NCBI RefSeq assembly: GCF_004193775.1
Contig: NC_041007.1
Coordinates: 29,786,850-29,850,849, forward strand
DNA length: 64,000 nucleotides
From: Glycine soja
Lineage: Eukaryota; Streptophyta; Magnoliopsida; Fabales; Fabaceae
Reading direction: 5' to 3'
The notes beneath the pieces are model-generated. The model saw nothing but the letters and a program-made list of their open reading frames with translations. It was not told the DNA's origin and ran no database searches. The first letter of the stretch is position 1. Every line of letters starts with the position of its first letter. Below are positions 1-13,200 of this stretch, piece after piece. The translations under genes were made by a program, and so were the position numbers.

Positions 1-699
1 AATTTACTCAGAGCTTCCGTTTTCAATTACGAGCGTCTCGATATCCTACGGGACACAATCGGAGATCCGAGTCAAAAGTTATTGTCGTTTCTAATTTGCT
101 CAGAGCTTCAATTTTCAATTACGAGCGTCTCGATGTATTACGGGACTCAATCGGACATTCGAGTTAAAAGTTATTGTCGTTTGACTTTTCTTAGAACTTC
201 CGTTTTCAATTTCGAGCGTCTCGATATATGACAGGTTAAATAGGACATCCGAGTTAAAACTTATTGTCGTTTCATTTTTCTCAGAACTTCCGTTTTCAAT
301 TACGTGCGTCTCGATATCCTATGGGACTCAATCGGACATCCAAGTTAAAAGTTATTGTCGTTTGATTTTTCTCAGAGCTTCCGTTTTCAATTACGAGCGT
401 CTCGATATTCTACGAGACTCAATCGGACATCCGAGTCAAAAGTTATTGTCGTTTGAATTTACTCAGAGCTTCCGTTTTCAATTACGAGCGTCTCGATATC
501 CTACGGGACACAATCGGAGATCCGAGTCAAAAGTTATTGTCGTTTGAATTTGCTCAGAGCTTCAGTTTTCAATTACGAGCGTCTCGATATATTACGGGAC
601 TCAATCGGACATCCGAGTTAAAAGTTATTGTCGTTTGACTTTTCTTAGAACTTCCGTTTTCAATTTCGAGCGTCTCGATATATGACAGGGCTAAATAGG
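1..699 (+). repeat. Centromeric satellite array, left segment (~91-bp monomer, CentGm/SB92-like)
   Basis: Tandem monomers of about 91 bp. Each contains GAGCTTCCGTTTTCAATTACG, GCGTCTCGATAT, a CAATCGGACATCCGAG block and AAAAGTTATTGTCGTTTGA. The start-to-start spacing of the TTTGA boundary is 91 bp (361 to 452). The family is known from soybean centromeres as SB92 or CentGm-1/CentGm-2. This segment is the same array as 1826-41606 and is separated from it only by a solo LTR. Short open frames of about 61 codons recur in it but are a by-product of the repeat. Confidence 0.93.
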
Positions 700-700
700 T

Positions 701-895
701 GATGAGGACATGACCAAGAGCAAGGGCAAGGATCCACTTGAAGGACTTGGAGGACCTATGACAAGGGCTAGAGCAAGGAAAGCCAAGGAAGCTCTTCAAC
801 AAGTGCTGTCCATACTATTTGAATACAAGCCCAAGTTTCAAGGAGAAAAGTCCAAGGTTGTGAGTTGTATTATGGCCCAAATGGAGGAGGACTAA
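701..895 (+). pseudogene. C-terminal tail of a gypsy polyprotein encoded inside the solo LTR
   Basis: An open frame starts at the LTR edge, reads Asp-Glu-Asp and then continues from the ATG at 710 to a stop at 893-895. It contains GGPMTRARARKAKEALQQV, followed by a short lysine-rich segment. This motif is a familiar C-terminal end of legume Ty3-gypsy integrase/polyprotein sequences. Nothing upstream encodes the rest of the polyprotein, because the bases immediately before are satellite. The frame is therefore the leftover of a 3' LTR that carried the last ~64 codons of pol. It lacks a complete domain and is not a functional gene. In CRM elements the corresponding tail (CR motif) is thought to help target centromeric chromatin; that role here is inference. 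Confidence 0.7.
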
Positions 896-1236
896 ATGAC
901 ACCACTTTGTTTCAATTTTAGATTGTTTAGTCTGTCTAAATAATGGCCCAATCCTTGTAAAGTTGGCTGACCAAAAATATGTTTTGGGTTAATCAACTAA
1001 AAGGGCTTTAGTTAGGTTTAGTTCAAGTTGTAATAAGGGCCCAATTGGCAACCTAGGCATCAGCCTTTTGGGAGACCAAATGGTGGCTGACTTGTTGGCT
1101 GTTGGGGGTGACTTTTGGTTGCCACAATTTCAGTTACACTCAGCCATTAAGTTTTTTTTAATTCCCTAGGTTAATGGCATTAAGTTATTTTAATTCTAGG
1201 TTAGTGGGTCATTACTAAAATCTGCTGTAAAGCTTC

Positions 1237-1265
1237 TATATAAGCTGAACCATTTTATCAATAAA
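1237..1265 (+). promoter_or_regulatory. TATA box and polyadenylation signal of the solo LTR
   Basis: TATATAAG at 1237-1244 is followed by AATAAA at 1260-1265. This is the usual compact promoter and poly(A) arrangement around the U3/R junction of a plant LTR. A promoter left in a solo LTR could drive plus-strand transcription into the satellite array downstream. That is inference only. Confidence 0.5.
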
Positions 1266-4200
1266 CACAAGTTGAGTTTTATTCAGAAAATTAGAGTTTA
1301 TCTCTTTTATCTTAGTGAGAGTGATTCTCCTAAATTCTTGAGTGATTCAAGAACACCCTGGCTGTATCAAAGGACTTTCACAACCTTTGTGTGTTGCCCT
1401 CGCTGGAAAGAGTGATTCTTTCCTTCCTTTCATCCTCACCCTTGTTCTTTCAAATCACAATTCCAGAAAATCCACCTCTGCCCAGAATTATCTCGTGGCC
1501 ATAACTCCCGTTTTACGCACTCAAATTAAGTGATTCTTGAGCCTAAATTGAATTTCAAAACGAGACCTTTCACCTCGTTTTGGAATTACCTCATTTGGAG
1601 CCCTGTAGCTTCAGTTATTGCCATTTCTATATTTCTGTCCAGCCACCACTTAACCTACATTTTACAATCCCATTCATCCATTTTATGCCAAGAACCACCT
1701 GATTAAGACCCACGAAATTAACCACCTTATTTTCCATCCTTACCTTAATCAATTTCCGCATTTTCCATCAAGGTTTAATCCTAGACGATCCTAAGTCAGC
1801 CCTTGTTCCATGAGGGTTCATATCAATAGGACATCCGAGTTAAAACTTATTGTCGTTTCATTTTTCTAAGAACTTCCATTTTCAATTACGTGCGTCTCGA
1901 TATCCTACGAGACTCAATCGGACATCCAAGTTAAAAGTTATTGTCGTTTGATTTTTCTCACAGCTTCCGTTTTCAATTACGAGCGTCTCGATATTCTACG
2001 AGACTCAATCGGACATCTGAGTCAAAAGTTATTGTCGTTTGAATTTACTCAGAGTTTCTGTTTTCAATTACGAGCGTCTCGATATATTACGAGACTCAAT
2101 CGGACATCCGAGTCAAAAGTTATTGTCGTTTGACTTTTCTTAGAGGTTCCGTTTTCAATTTCGAGCGTCTTGATATATGACAGGGCTCAATAAGACATCC
2201 GAGTTAAAAGTTATTGTCGTTTGACTTTTCTTAGAACTTTCGTTTTCAATTTCGAGCGTCTCGATATATTACAGGGCTCAATAGGACATCCGAGTTAAAA
2301 CTTATTGTCGTTTCATTTTTCTCAGAACTTCTGTTTTCAATTACGAGCGTCTCGATATCCTACGGGACTCAATCGGACATTCATGTTAAAAGTTATTGTC
2401 GTTTGACTTTTCTTAGATCTTCCATTTTCAATTTCGAGCGTCTCGATATATTACAGGGCTCAATCGAACATCCGAGTTAAAGGTTATTGTCGTTTGATTT
2501 TTCTTAGAGCTTCTGTTTTCAATTACGAGCGTCTCGATATCCGACGAGACTCAATCGAACATCCAAGTCAAAAGTTATTGTCGTTTGAATTTGCTCAGAG
2601 CTTCAGTTTTCAATTACGAGCGTCTCGATATATTACGGGACTCAATAGGACATCCGAGTTAAAAGTTAATGTCGTTTGACTTTTCTTAGAACTTCCGTTT
2701 TCAATTTCAAGCGTCTCGATATATTACAGGGCTCAATAGGACATTCGAGTTAAAACTTATTGTCGTTTCATTTTTCTCAGAACTTCCGTTTTCAATTACG
2801 AGCAGTCTCGATATCCTACGGGACTCAATCGGACATCCAAGTTAAAAGTAATTTTCGTTTGATTTTTGTCAGAGCTTCCGTTTTCAATTACGAGCGTCTC
2901 GATATCCTACGGGACTCAATCGGACATCCAAGTTAAAAGTTATTGTCGTTTGATTTTTCTCAGAGCTTCCGTTTTCAATTACCGGCGTCTTGATATCCTA
3001 CGAGACTCAATCGGACATCCGAGTCAAAAGTTAATGTCGTTTGAATTTACTCAGAGTTTCTGTTTTCAATTACGAGCGTCTCGATATAATACGAGACTCA
3101 ATCGGACATCCGAGTCAAAAGTTATTGTCGTTTGACTTTTCTTAGAGGTTCCGTTTTCAATTTCGAGCGTCTTGATATATTATAGGGCTCGATCAGACAT
3201 ACGAGTTAAAACTTATTGTCATTTCATTTTTCCCAGAGCTTCCGTTTTCAATTAAGAGCGTCTCGTTATCCTACGGGACACAATCGGAGATCCGAGTCAA
3301 AAGTTATTGTCGTTTGAATTTGCTCAGAGCTTCAGTTTTCAATTACGAGCGTCTCGATATATTACGGGACTCAATCGGACATCCGAAGTAAAAAGTAATT
3401 GTCGTTTTACTTTTCTTAGAACTTCCGTTTTCAATTTCGAGCGTCTCGATATATTACAGGGCTCAATAGGACATCCGAGTTAAAACTTATTGTCGTTTCA
3501 TTTTTCTCAGAAATTCCGTTTTCAATTACGAGCGTCTCGATATCCTACGGGACTCAATCGGACATCCAAGTTAAAAGTTATTGTCGTTTGATTTTTCTCA
3601 GAGCATCCGTTTTCAATTACGAGCGTCTCGATATCCGACGAGACTCAATCGGACATCCAAGTCAAAAGTTATTGTCGTTTGAATTTACTCAGAGCTTCCG
3701 TTTTCAATTACGACCGTCTCGATATCCTACGGGACACAATCGGAGATCCGAGTCAAAATTTATTGTCGTTTGAATTTGCTCAGAACATCAGTTTTCAATT
3801 ACGAGCGTCTCGATATATTTCGGGACTTAATCGGACATCCGAGTTAAAAGTTAATGTAGTTTGACTTTTCTTAGAACTTCCGTTTTCAATTTCAAGCGTC
3901 TCGATATATGACAGGGCTCAATAGGACATCCGAGTGAAAACTTATTGTCGTTTCATTTTTCTCAGAACTTCCGTTTTCAATTACGAGCGTCTCGATATCC
4001 TACGAGACTCAATCGGACATCCAAGTTAAAAGTTATTGTCGTTTGATTTTTCTCAGAGCTTCCGTTTTCAATTACGAGCGTCTCGATATTCTACGAGACT
4101 CAATCGGACATCCGAGTCAAAAGTTATTGTCGTTTGAATTTACTCAGAGTTTCTATTTTCAATTACGAGCGTCTCGATATTCTACGAGACTCAATCGGAC

Positions 4201-7200
4201 ATCCGAGTTAAAGGTTATTGTCGTTTGATTTTTCTTAGAGCTTCTGTTTTCAATTACGAGCGTCTCGATATCCTACGGAACACAATCGGACATCCGAGTC
4301 AAAAGTTATTGTCGTTTGAATTGGCTCAGAGCTTCAGTTTTCAATTACAAGCGTCTCCGTATATTACGGGACTCAATCGGACATCCGAGTTAAAAGTTAT
4401 TGTCGTTTGACTTTTCTTAGAGCTTCCGTTTTCAATTTCAAGCGTCTCGATATATTACAGGGCTCCATAGGACACCCGAGTTAGAACTTATTGTCGTTTC
4501 ATTTTTCTTAGAGCTTCCGTTTTCAATTACGAGCGTCTCAATATCCTACGGGACTCAATCGGACATCTGAGCGAAAAGTTATTGTCGTTTGAATTTACTC
4601 AGAGCTTCTGTTTTCAATTACGAGCGTCTCGATATCCTACGGGACTCAATCGGACATCCAAGTTAAAAGTTATTGTCGTTTGACTTTTCTTAGAGCTTCC
4701 GTTTTCAATTTCGAGCGTCTCGATACATTACAGGGCTCAATCGAACATCCGCGTTAAAAGTTATTGTCATTTGATTTTTCTTAGAGCTTCCGTTTTCAAT
4801 TACGAGCGTCTCGATATCCTACGGGACACAATCGGACATCCGAGTTAAAAGTTATTGTCGTTTGACTTTTCTTAGAGCTTCCGTTTTCAATTTAAGCGTC
4901 TCGATATATTACAGGGCTCCATAGGACATCCGAGTTATAACTTATTGTTTCATTTTTCTCAGAGCTTCCGTTTTCAAATGCGAGCGTCTCAATATCCTAC
5001 GGGACTGAATTGGACATCTGAGCGAAAAGTTATTGTCGTTTGAATTTACTCAGAGCTTCTGTTTTCAATTACGAACGTCTTGATATTCTACGGGACACAA
5101 TCGGACATCCGAATCAAAAGTTATTGTCGTTTGACTTTTCTTAGAGCTTCCGTTATCAATTTTGAGGGTCTCGATATATTATAGGGCTCAATCGGACATC
5201 CGAGTTAGAAGTTATTGTCGTTTTACTTTTCTTAGAGCTTCCATTTTGAATTTCGAGCGTCTCGACATATTACAGGGCTCAATCGGACATCCGAGTTAAA
5301 TGTTATTGTCGTTTGATTTTTCTCAGAGCTTCCGTTTTCAATTACGAGCGTCTCGATATCCTACGGGACACAATCGGACATCCGAGTCAAAAGTTATTGT
5401 CGTTTGACTTTTCATAGAGTTTCCGTTTATAATTTCGAGCGTCTTGATATATTACAGGGCTCGATCAGACATCCGAGTTAAAAGTTATTGTCGTTAGATT
5501 TTTCTCAGAGCTTCCGTTTTCAATTAAGAGCGTCTCGATATCCTACGGGACACAATCGGAGATCCGAGTCAAAAGTTATTGTCGTTTGAATTTGCTCAGA
5601 GCTTCCGTTTTCAATTATGAGCATCTCGATATATTACGGGACTCAATCGGACATCCGAGTTAAAATTTATTGTCGTTTGACTTTTCTTAGAACTTCCGTT
5701 TTAAATTTCGAGCGTCTCGATATATTACAGGGCTCAATAGGACATCTGAGTTAAAACTTGTTGTCGTTTCATTTTTCTCAGAACTTCCGTTTTCAATTAC
5801 GAGCGTCTCGATATCCTACGGGACTCAATCGGACATCCGAGTTAAAAGTTATTGTCGTTTGATTTTTCTCAGAGCTTCCGTTTTCAATTTCGAGCGTCTC
5901 GATATCCTACGAGACTCAATCGGACATCCGAGTCCAAAGTTATTGTCGTTTGAATTTACTCAGAGCTTCCGTTTTCAATTACGAACGTCTCGATATCCTA
6001 CGGGAGACAATCGGAGATCCGAGTCAAAAGTTATTGTCGTTTGAATTTGCTCAGAGCTTCCGTTTTCAATTATGAGCGTCTTGATATATTACGGGACTCA
6101 ATCGGACATCCGAGTTAAAAGTTATTGTCGTTTGACTTTTCTTAGAACTTCCGTTTTCAATTTCGAGCGTCTCGATATATGACAGGGCTAAATAGGACAT
6201 CCGAGTTAAAACTTATTGTCGTTTCATTTTTCTCAGAACTTCCGTTTTCAATTACGTGCGTCTCGATATCCTACGGGACTCAATCGAACATCCAAGTTAA
6301 AAGTTATTGTCGTTTGATTTTTCTCAGAGCTTCCGTTTTCAATTACGAGCGTCTCGATATTCTACGAGACTCAATCGGACATCCGAGTCAAAAGTTATTG
6401 TCGTTTGAATTTACTCAGAGTTTCTATTTTCAATTACGAGTATCTCGATATATTACGAGACTCAATCGGACATCCGAGTCAAAAGTTATTGTCGTTTGAC
6501 TTTTCTTAGAACTTCCGTTTTCAATTTCGAGCGTCTCGATATATTACAAGGCTCAATAGGACATTCGAGTTAAAAATTATTGTCGTTTCATTTTGCTCAG
6601 AACATCCGTTTTCAATTACGAGCGTCTTGATATCCTACAGGGCTCAATCGGACATCCGAGTCAAAAGTTATTGTCGTTTGAATTTACTCAGAGTTTCTGT
6701 TTTCAATTACGAGCGTCTCGATATATTTAGAGACTCAATCAGACATCCGAGTCAAAAGTTATTGTCGTTTGACTTGTCTTAGAGCTTCCGTTTTCAATTT
6801 CGAGCGTCTTGATATATTATAGGGCTTAATCGAACATCCGAGTTAAAAGTTATTGTCATTTGATTTTTCTTAGAGCTTCCGTTTTCAATTACGAGCGTCT
6901 CGATATCCTACGGGACACAATTGGACATCCGAGTTAAAAGTTATTATCGTTTGACTTTTCTTAGAGCTTCCGTTTTCAATTTTAAGCGTCTCGATATATT
7001 ACAGGGCTCCATAGGACATCCGACTTATAACTTATTGTCGTTTCATTTTTCTCAGAGCTTCCGTTTTCAAATGCGAGCGTCTCAATATCCTACGGGACTG
7101 AATTGGACATCTGAGCGAAAAGTTATTGTCGTTTGAATTTACTCAGAGCTTCTGTTTTCAATTATGAACGTCTTGATATTCTACGGGACACAATTGGACA

Positions 7201-10200
7201 TCCGAATCAAAAGTTATTGTCGTTTGACTTTTCTTAGAGCTTCCGTTATCAATTTTGAGGGTCTCGATATATTATAGGGCTCAATCGGACATCCGACTTA
7301 GAAGTTATTGTCGTTTTACTTTTCTTAGAGCTTCCGTTTTGAATTTCGAGCGTCTCGACATATTACAGGGCTCAATCGGACATCCGAGTTAAAAGTTATT
7401 GTCGTTAGATTTTTCTCAGAGCTTCCGTTTTCAATTAAGAGCGTCTCGATATCCTACGGGACACAATCGGAGATCCGAGTCAAAAGTTATTGTCGTTTGA
7501 ATTTGCTCAGAGCTTCCGTTTTCAATTACGAGCATCTCGATATATTACGGGACTCAATCGGACATCCGAGTTAAAATTTATTGTCGTTTGACTTTTCTTA
7601 GAACTTCCGTTTTAAATTTCGAGCGTCTCGATATATTACAGGGCTCAATAGGACATCCGAGTTAAAACTTTTTGTCGTTTCATTTTTCTCTTAACTTCCG
7701 TTTTCAATTACGAGCGTCTCGATATCCTACGGGACTCAATCGGACATCCAGGTTAAAAGTTATTGTCGTTTGATTTTTCTCAGAGCTTCCGTTTTCAATT
7801 ACGTGCGTCTCGATATCCTACGAGACTCAATCGGACATCCGAGTCCAAAGTTATTGTCGTTTGAATTTACTCAGAGCTTCCGTTTTCAATTACGAGCGTC
7901 TCGATATCCTACGGGACAAAATCGGAGATCCGAGTCAAAAGTTATTGTCGATTGAATTTGCTCAGAGCTTCAGTTTTCAATTACGAGCATCTTGATATAT
8001 TACGAGACTCAATCGGACATCCGAGTTAAAAGTTATTGTCGTTTGACTTTTCTTAGAACTTCCGTTTTCAATTTCGAGCGTCTCGATATATGACAGGGCT
8101 AAATAGGACATCCGAGTTAAAACTTATTGTCGTTTAATTTTTCACAGAACTTCCGTTTTCAATTACGTGCGTCTCGATATCCTACGGGACTCAATCGGAC
8201 ATCCAAGTTAAAAGTTATTGTCGTTTGATTTTTCTCAGAGCTTCCGTTTTCAATTACGAGCGTCTCGATATAGTACGGGACACAATCGGACATCCGAGTC
8301 AAAAGTTATTGTCGTTTGAATTGGCTCAGAGCTTCAGTTTTCAATTACGAGCGTCTCCGTATATTACGAGACTCAATCGGACATCCGAGTTAAAAGTTAT
8401 TGTCGTTTGACTTTTCTTAGAACTTCCGTTTTCAATTTCGAGCGTCTCGATATATTACAAGGCTCAATAGGACATTCGAGTTAAAACTTATTGTCGTTTC
8501 GTTTTGCTCAGAACTTCCGTTTTCAATTACGAGCGTCTTGATATCCTACAGGGCTCAATCGGACATCCGAGTCAAAAGTTATTGTCGTTTGAATTTACTC
8601 AGAGTTTCTGTTTTCAATTACGAGCGTCTCGATATATTAAGAGACTCAATCAGACATCCGAGTCAAAAGTTATTGTCGTTTGACTTTTCTTAGAGGTTCT
8701 GTTTTCAATTTCGAGCGTCTTGATATATTATAGGGCTCGATCAGACATCCGAGTCGAAAGTTATTGTCGTTAGATTTTTCTCAAAGCTTCCGTTTTCAAT
8801 TACGAGCGTCTAGATATCCTACGGGACACAATCGGATATCCGAGTCAAAAGTTACTGTCGTTTGATTTTTCTCAGAACTTCCGCTTTCAATTACGAGCTT
8901 CTCGATATCCTACGGGACTCAATCGGACTTCCAAGTTAAAAGTTATTGTCGTTAGATTTTTCTTAGAGCTTCCGTTTTCAATTACGAGCATCTCGATATC
9001 TTACGGGACACAATCGGATATCCGAGTCAAAAGTTATTGTCGTTTGACTTTTCTTAGAGGTTCCGTTTTAAATTTCGAGCGTCTCGATATATTGCAGGGC
9101 TGAATAGGACATCCGAGTTAAAACGTATTGTCGTTTCATTTTACTCAGAGTTTCCGTTTTCAATTACGAGCGTCTCGATATACTACGGGACTCAATCGGA
9201 CATCCGTGTCAAAAGTTATTGTCGTTTGAATTTACTCAGAGCTGCTGTTTTCAATTACGAGCGTCTCGATATCCTACGGGACACAATCGGACATCCGAGT
9301 CAAAAGTTATTGTCGTTTGACTTTTCTTAGAGCTTCCGTTTTCAATTTCGAGCTTCTCGATATATTATGGGGCTCAATCGGAAATCCGAGTTAAAAGTTA
9401 TTGTCGTTTGACTTTTCTTAGAGCTTCCGTTTTCAATTTTGAGCGTCTCGATATATTACAGGGCTCAGTCGAACATCTGAGTTCAAAGTTATTGTCGTTT
9501 GATTTTTCTCAGAGCTTCCGTTTTCAATTACGAGCGTCTCGATATAGTACGGGACACAATCGGACATCCGAGTCAAAAGTTATTGTCGTTTGAATTGGCT
9601 CAGAGCTTCAGTTTTCAATTACGAGCGTCTCCGTATATTACGAGACTCAATCGGACATCCGAGTTAAAAGTTATTGTCGTTTGACTTTTCTTAGAGCTTC
9701 CGTTTTCAATTTCAAGCGTCTCGGTATATTACAGGGCTCCATAGGACATCTGAGTTATAACTTATATTCGTTTCATTTTTCTCAGAGCTTCCGTTTTCAA
9801 TTACGAGCGTCTCAATATCCTACGGGACTCAATCGGACATCTGTGTCAAAAGTTATTGTCGTTTGAATTTACTGAGAGCTTCTGTTTTCAATTAGGAACG
9901 TCTTGATATCCTACGGGACACAATCGGACATCCGAGTCTAAAGTTATTGCCGTTTGACTTTTCTTAGAGCTTCCGTTTTCAATTTTGAGCGTCTCGATAT
10001 ACTACGGGACTCAATCGGACATCCGTGTCAAAAGTTATTGTCGTTTGAATTTACTCAGAGCTTCTGTTTTCCATTACGAGCGTCTCGATATCCTACGGGA
10101 CACAATCGGACATCCGAGTTAAAAGTTATTGTCGTTAGATTTTTCTCAGAGCTTCCGTTTTCAATTACAAGCATCTCGATATCCTACGGGACACAATCGG

Positions 10201-10299
10201 CATCCGAGTCAAAAGTTATTGTCGTTTGACTTTTCTTAAAGCTTCCGTTTTAAATTTCGAGCGTCTTGATATATTACAGGGCTCGATCAGACATCCGAG

Positions 10300-13200
10300 T
10301 TAAAAGTTATTGTCGTTAGATTTTTCTCAGAGCTTCCGTTTTCAATTAAGAGCGTCTCGATATCCTACGGGACACAATCGGAGATCCGAGTCAAAAGTTA
10401 TTGTCGTTTTAATTTGCTCAGAGCTTCAGTTTTCAATTACGAGCATCTCGATATCTTACGGGACTCAATCGGACATCCGAGTTAAAATTTATTGTCGTTT
10501 GACTTTTCTCAGAACTTCCGTTTTCAATTTCGAGCGTCTCGATATATTACCGGGCTCAATAGGACATTCGAGTTAAAACTTATTGTCGTTTCATTATTCT
10601 CAGAACTTTCGTTTTCAATTACGAGCGTCTCGATATCCTACAGGGCTCAATCGGACATCCGAGTCAAAAGTTATTGTCGTTTGAATTTACTCAGAGTTTA
10701 TCTTTTCAATTACGAGCGTGTCGATATATTACGAGACTCAATCAGACATCCGAGTCAAAAGTTATTGTCGTTTGACTTTTCTAAGAGCTTCCGTTTTCAA
10801 TTTCGAGCGTCTCGATATCCTACGAGACTCCATCGGACATCCGAGTCAAAAGTTATTGTCGTTTGAATTTACTCAGAGTTTCTGTTTTCAATTACGAGCG
10901 TCTCGATATATTACGAGACTCAATCGGACATCCGAGTCAAAAGTTATTGTCGTTTGACTTTTCTTAGAGGTTCCGTTTTCAATTTCGAGCGTCTTGATAT
11001 ATTATAGGGCTGGATCAGACATCCGAGTTAAAAGTTATTGTCGTTTGACTTTTCTTAGAACTTTCGTTTTCAATTTCGAGCGTCTCGATATATTACAGGG
11101 CTCAATAGGACATCCGAGTTAAAACTTATTGTCGTTCCATTTTTCTCAGAACTTCCGTTTTCAATTACGAGCGTCTCGATATCCTACGGGACTCAATCGG
11201 ACATCCAAGTTAAAAGTTATTGTCGTTTGACTTTTCTTAGAGCATCCGTTTTCAATTTCGAGCGTCTCGATATATTACAGGGCTCAATCGAACATCCGAG
11301 TTAAAAGTTATTGTCGTTTGATTTTTCTTAGAGCTTCCGTTTTCAATTACGAGCGTCTCGATATCCTACGGGACTCAATCGGACTTCCAAGTTAAAAGTT
11401 ATTGTCGTTAGATTTTTCTCAGAGCTTCCGTTTTCAATTACAAGCATCTCGATATCCTACGGGACACAATCGGAGATCCGAGTCAAAAGTTATTGTCGTT
11501 TGACTTTTCTAAGAGCTTCCGTTTTCAATTTCGAGTGTCTCGATATCCTACGAGACTCCATCGGACATCCGAGTCAAAAGTTATTGTCGTTTGAATTTAC
11601 TCAGAGTTTCTGTTTTCAATTACGAGCGTCTCGATATATTACGAGACTCAATCGGACATCCGAGTCAAAAGTTATTGTCGTTTGACTTTTCTTAGAGGTT
11701 CCGTTTTCAATTTCGAGCGTCTTGATATATTATATGGCTTGATCAGACATCCGAGTTAAAAGTTATTGTCGTTTGACTTTTCTTAGAACTTTCGTTTTCA
11801 ATTTCGAGCGTCTCGATATATTACAAGGCTCAATAGGACATCCGAGTTAAAACTTATTGTCGTTTCATTTTTCTCAGAACTTCCGTTTTCAATTACGAGC
11901 GTCTCGATATCCTACGGGACTCAATCGGACATCCAAGTTAAAAGTTATTGTCGTTTGACTTTTCTTAGAGCATCCGTTTTCAATTTCGAGCGTCTCGATA
12001 TATTACAGGGCTCAATCGAACATCCGAGTTAAAAGTTATTGTCGTTTGATTTTTCTTAGAGCTTCCGTTTTCAATTACGAGCGTCTCGATATCCTACGGG
12101 ACTCAATCGGACTTCCAAGTTAAAAGTTATTGTCGTTAGATTTTTCTCAGAGCTTCCGTTTTCAATTACGAGCGTCTCGATATCCTACGAGACTCAATCG
12201 GACATCCGAGTCAAAAGTTATTGTCGTTTGACTTTTCTTAAAGCTTCCGTTTAAAATTTCGAGCGTCTTCATATATTACAGGGCTCGATCATACATCCGA
12301 GTTATAACTTATTGTCGTTTCATTTTTCTTACAGCTTCCGTTTTCAATTACGAGCGTCTCAATAGCCTACGGTACTCAATCGGACATCTGAGCGAAAAAT
12401 TATTGTCGTTTGAAATTACTCAGAGCTTCTGTTTTCAATTACGAACGTCTTGATATCCTACAGGACACAATCGGACATCCGAGTCAAAAGTTATTGTTGT
12501 TTGACTTTTCTTAGAGCTTCCGTTTTCAATTTTGAGCGTCTCGATATATTACAGGGACTTAATCGGACATCCGAGTTAAAAGTTATTGTCGTTAGATTTT
12601 TCTCAGAGCTTCCGTTTTCAATTAAGAGCGTCTCGATATCCTACGGGACACAATCGGAGATCCGAGTCAAAAGTTATTGTCGTTTGAATTTGCTCAGAGC
12701 TTCCGTTTTCAATTACGAGCATCTCGATATATTACGGGACTTAATCAGACATCTGAGTTAAAAGTTATTGTCGTTTGACTTTTCTTAGAACTTCCATTTT
12801 CAATTTTGAGCGTCTCGATATATTACAGGGCTCAATAGGACATCCGAGTTAAAACTTATTGTCGTTTCATTTTTCTCATAACTTCCGTTTTCAATTACGA
12901 GCTTCTCGATATCCTACGGGACTCAATCAGACATCCAAGTTAAAAGTTATTGTTGTTTGATTTTTGTCAGAGCTTTCGTTTTCAATTACGAGCGTCTCGA
13001 TATCCTACGAGACTCAATCGGACATCCGAGTCAAAAGTTATTGTCGTTTGAATTTACTCAGAGTTTCTGTTTTCAATTACGAGCGTCTCGATATATTGCA
13101 AGACACAATCGGACCTCGGAGCCAAAAGTTATTGTCGTTTGACTTTTCCTAGAGGTTCCGTTTTCAGTTTCGAGCGTCTTGATATATTATAGGGCTCCAT

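Larger units (their letters stand above)
700..1825 (+). mobile_element. Solo LTR of a Ty3-gypsy retrotransposon, probably a CRM-type centromeric chromovirus
   Basis: This 1,126-bp block is the only non-satellite sequence inside the array. It begins TGATGAGGAC and ends TTCATATCA. It is flanked on both sides by ATAGG (695-699 and 1826-1830), a 5-bp target duplication of satellite sequence. The uninterrupted version of the site, CTAAATAGGACATCCGAG, occurs at about 6188-6205 and again near 8099-8116. A TATA box (TATATAAG, 1237-1244) and an AATAAA signal (1260-1265) lie in LTR order. Its first ~195 bp are coding (see the next entry). In CRM elements the end of pol is known to run into the 3' LTR, which is why I prefer CRM. 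The lineage was not checked by a search, and another chromovirus is possible. Confidence 0.8.

Noticed and set aside
1342..1533. A 63-codon open frame in the solo LTR.
   Set aside because: It lies after the LTR poly(A) signal, has no recognisable content and is probably chance.
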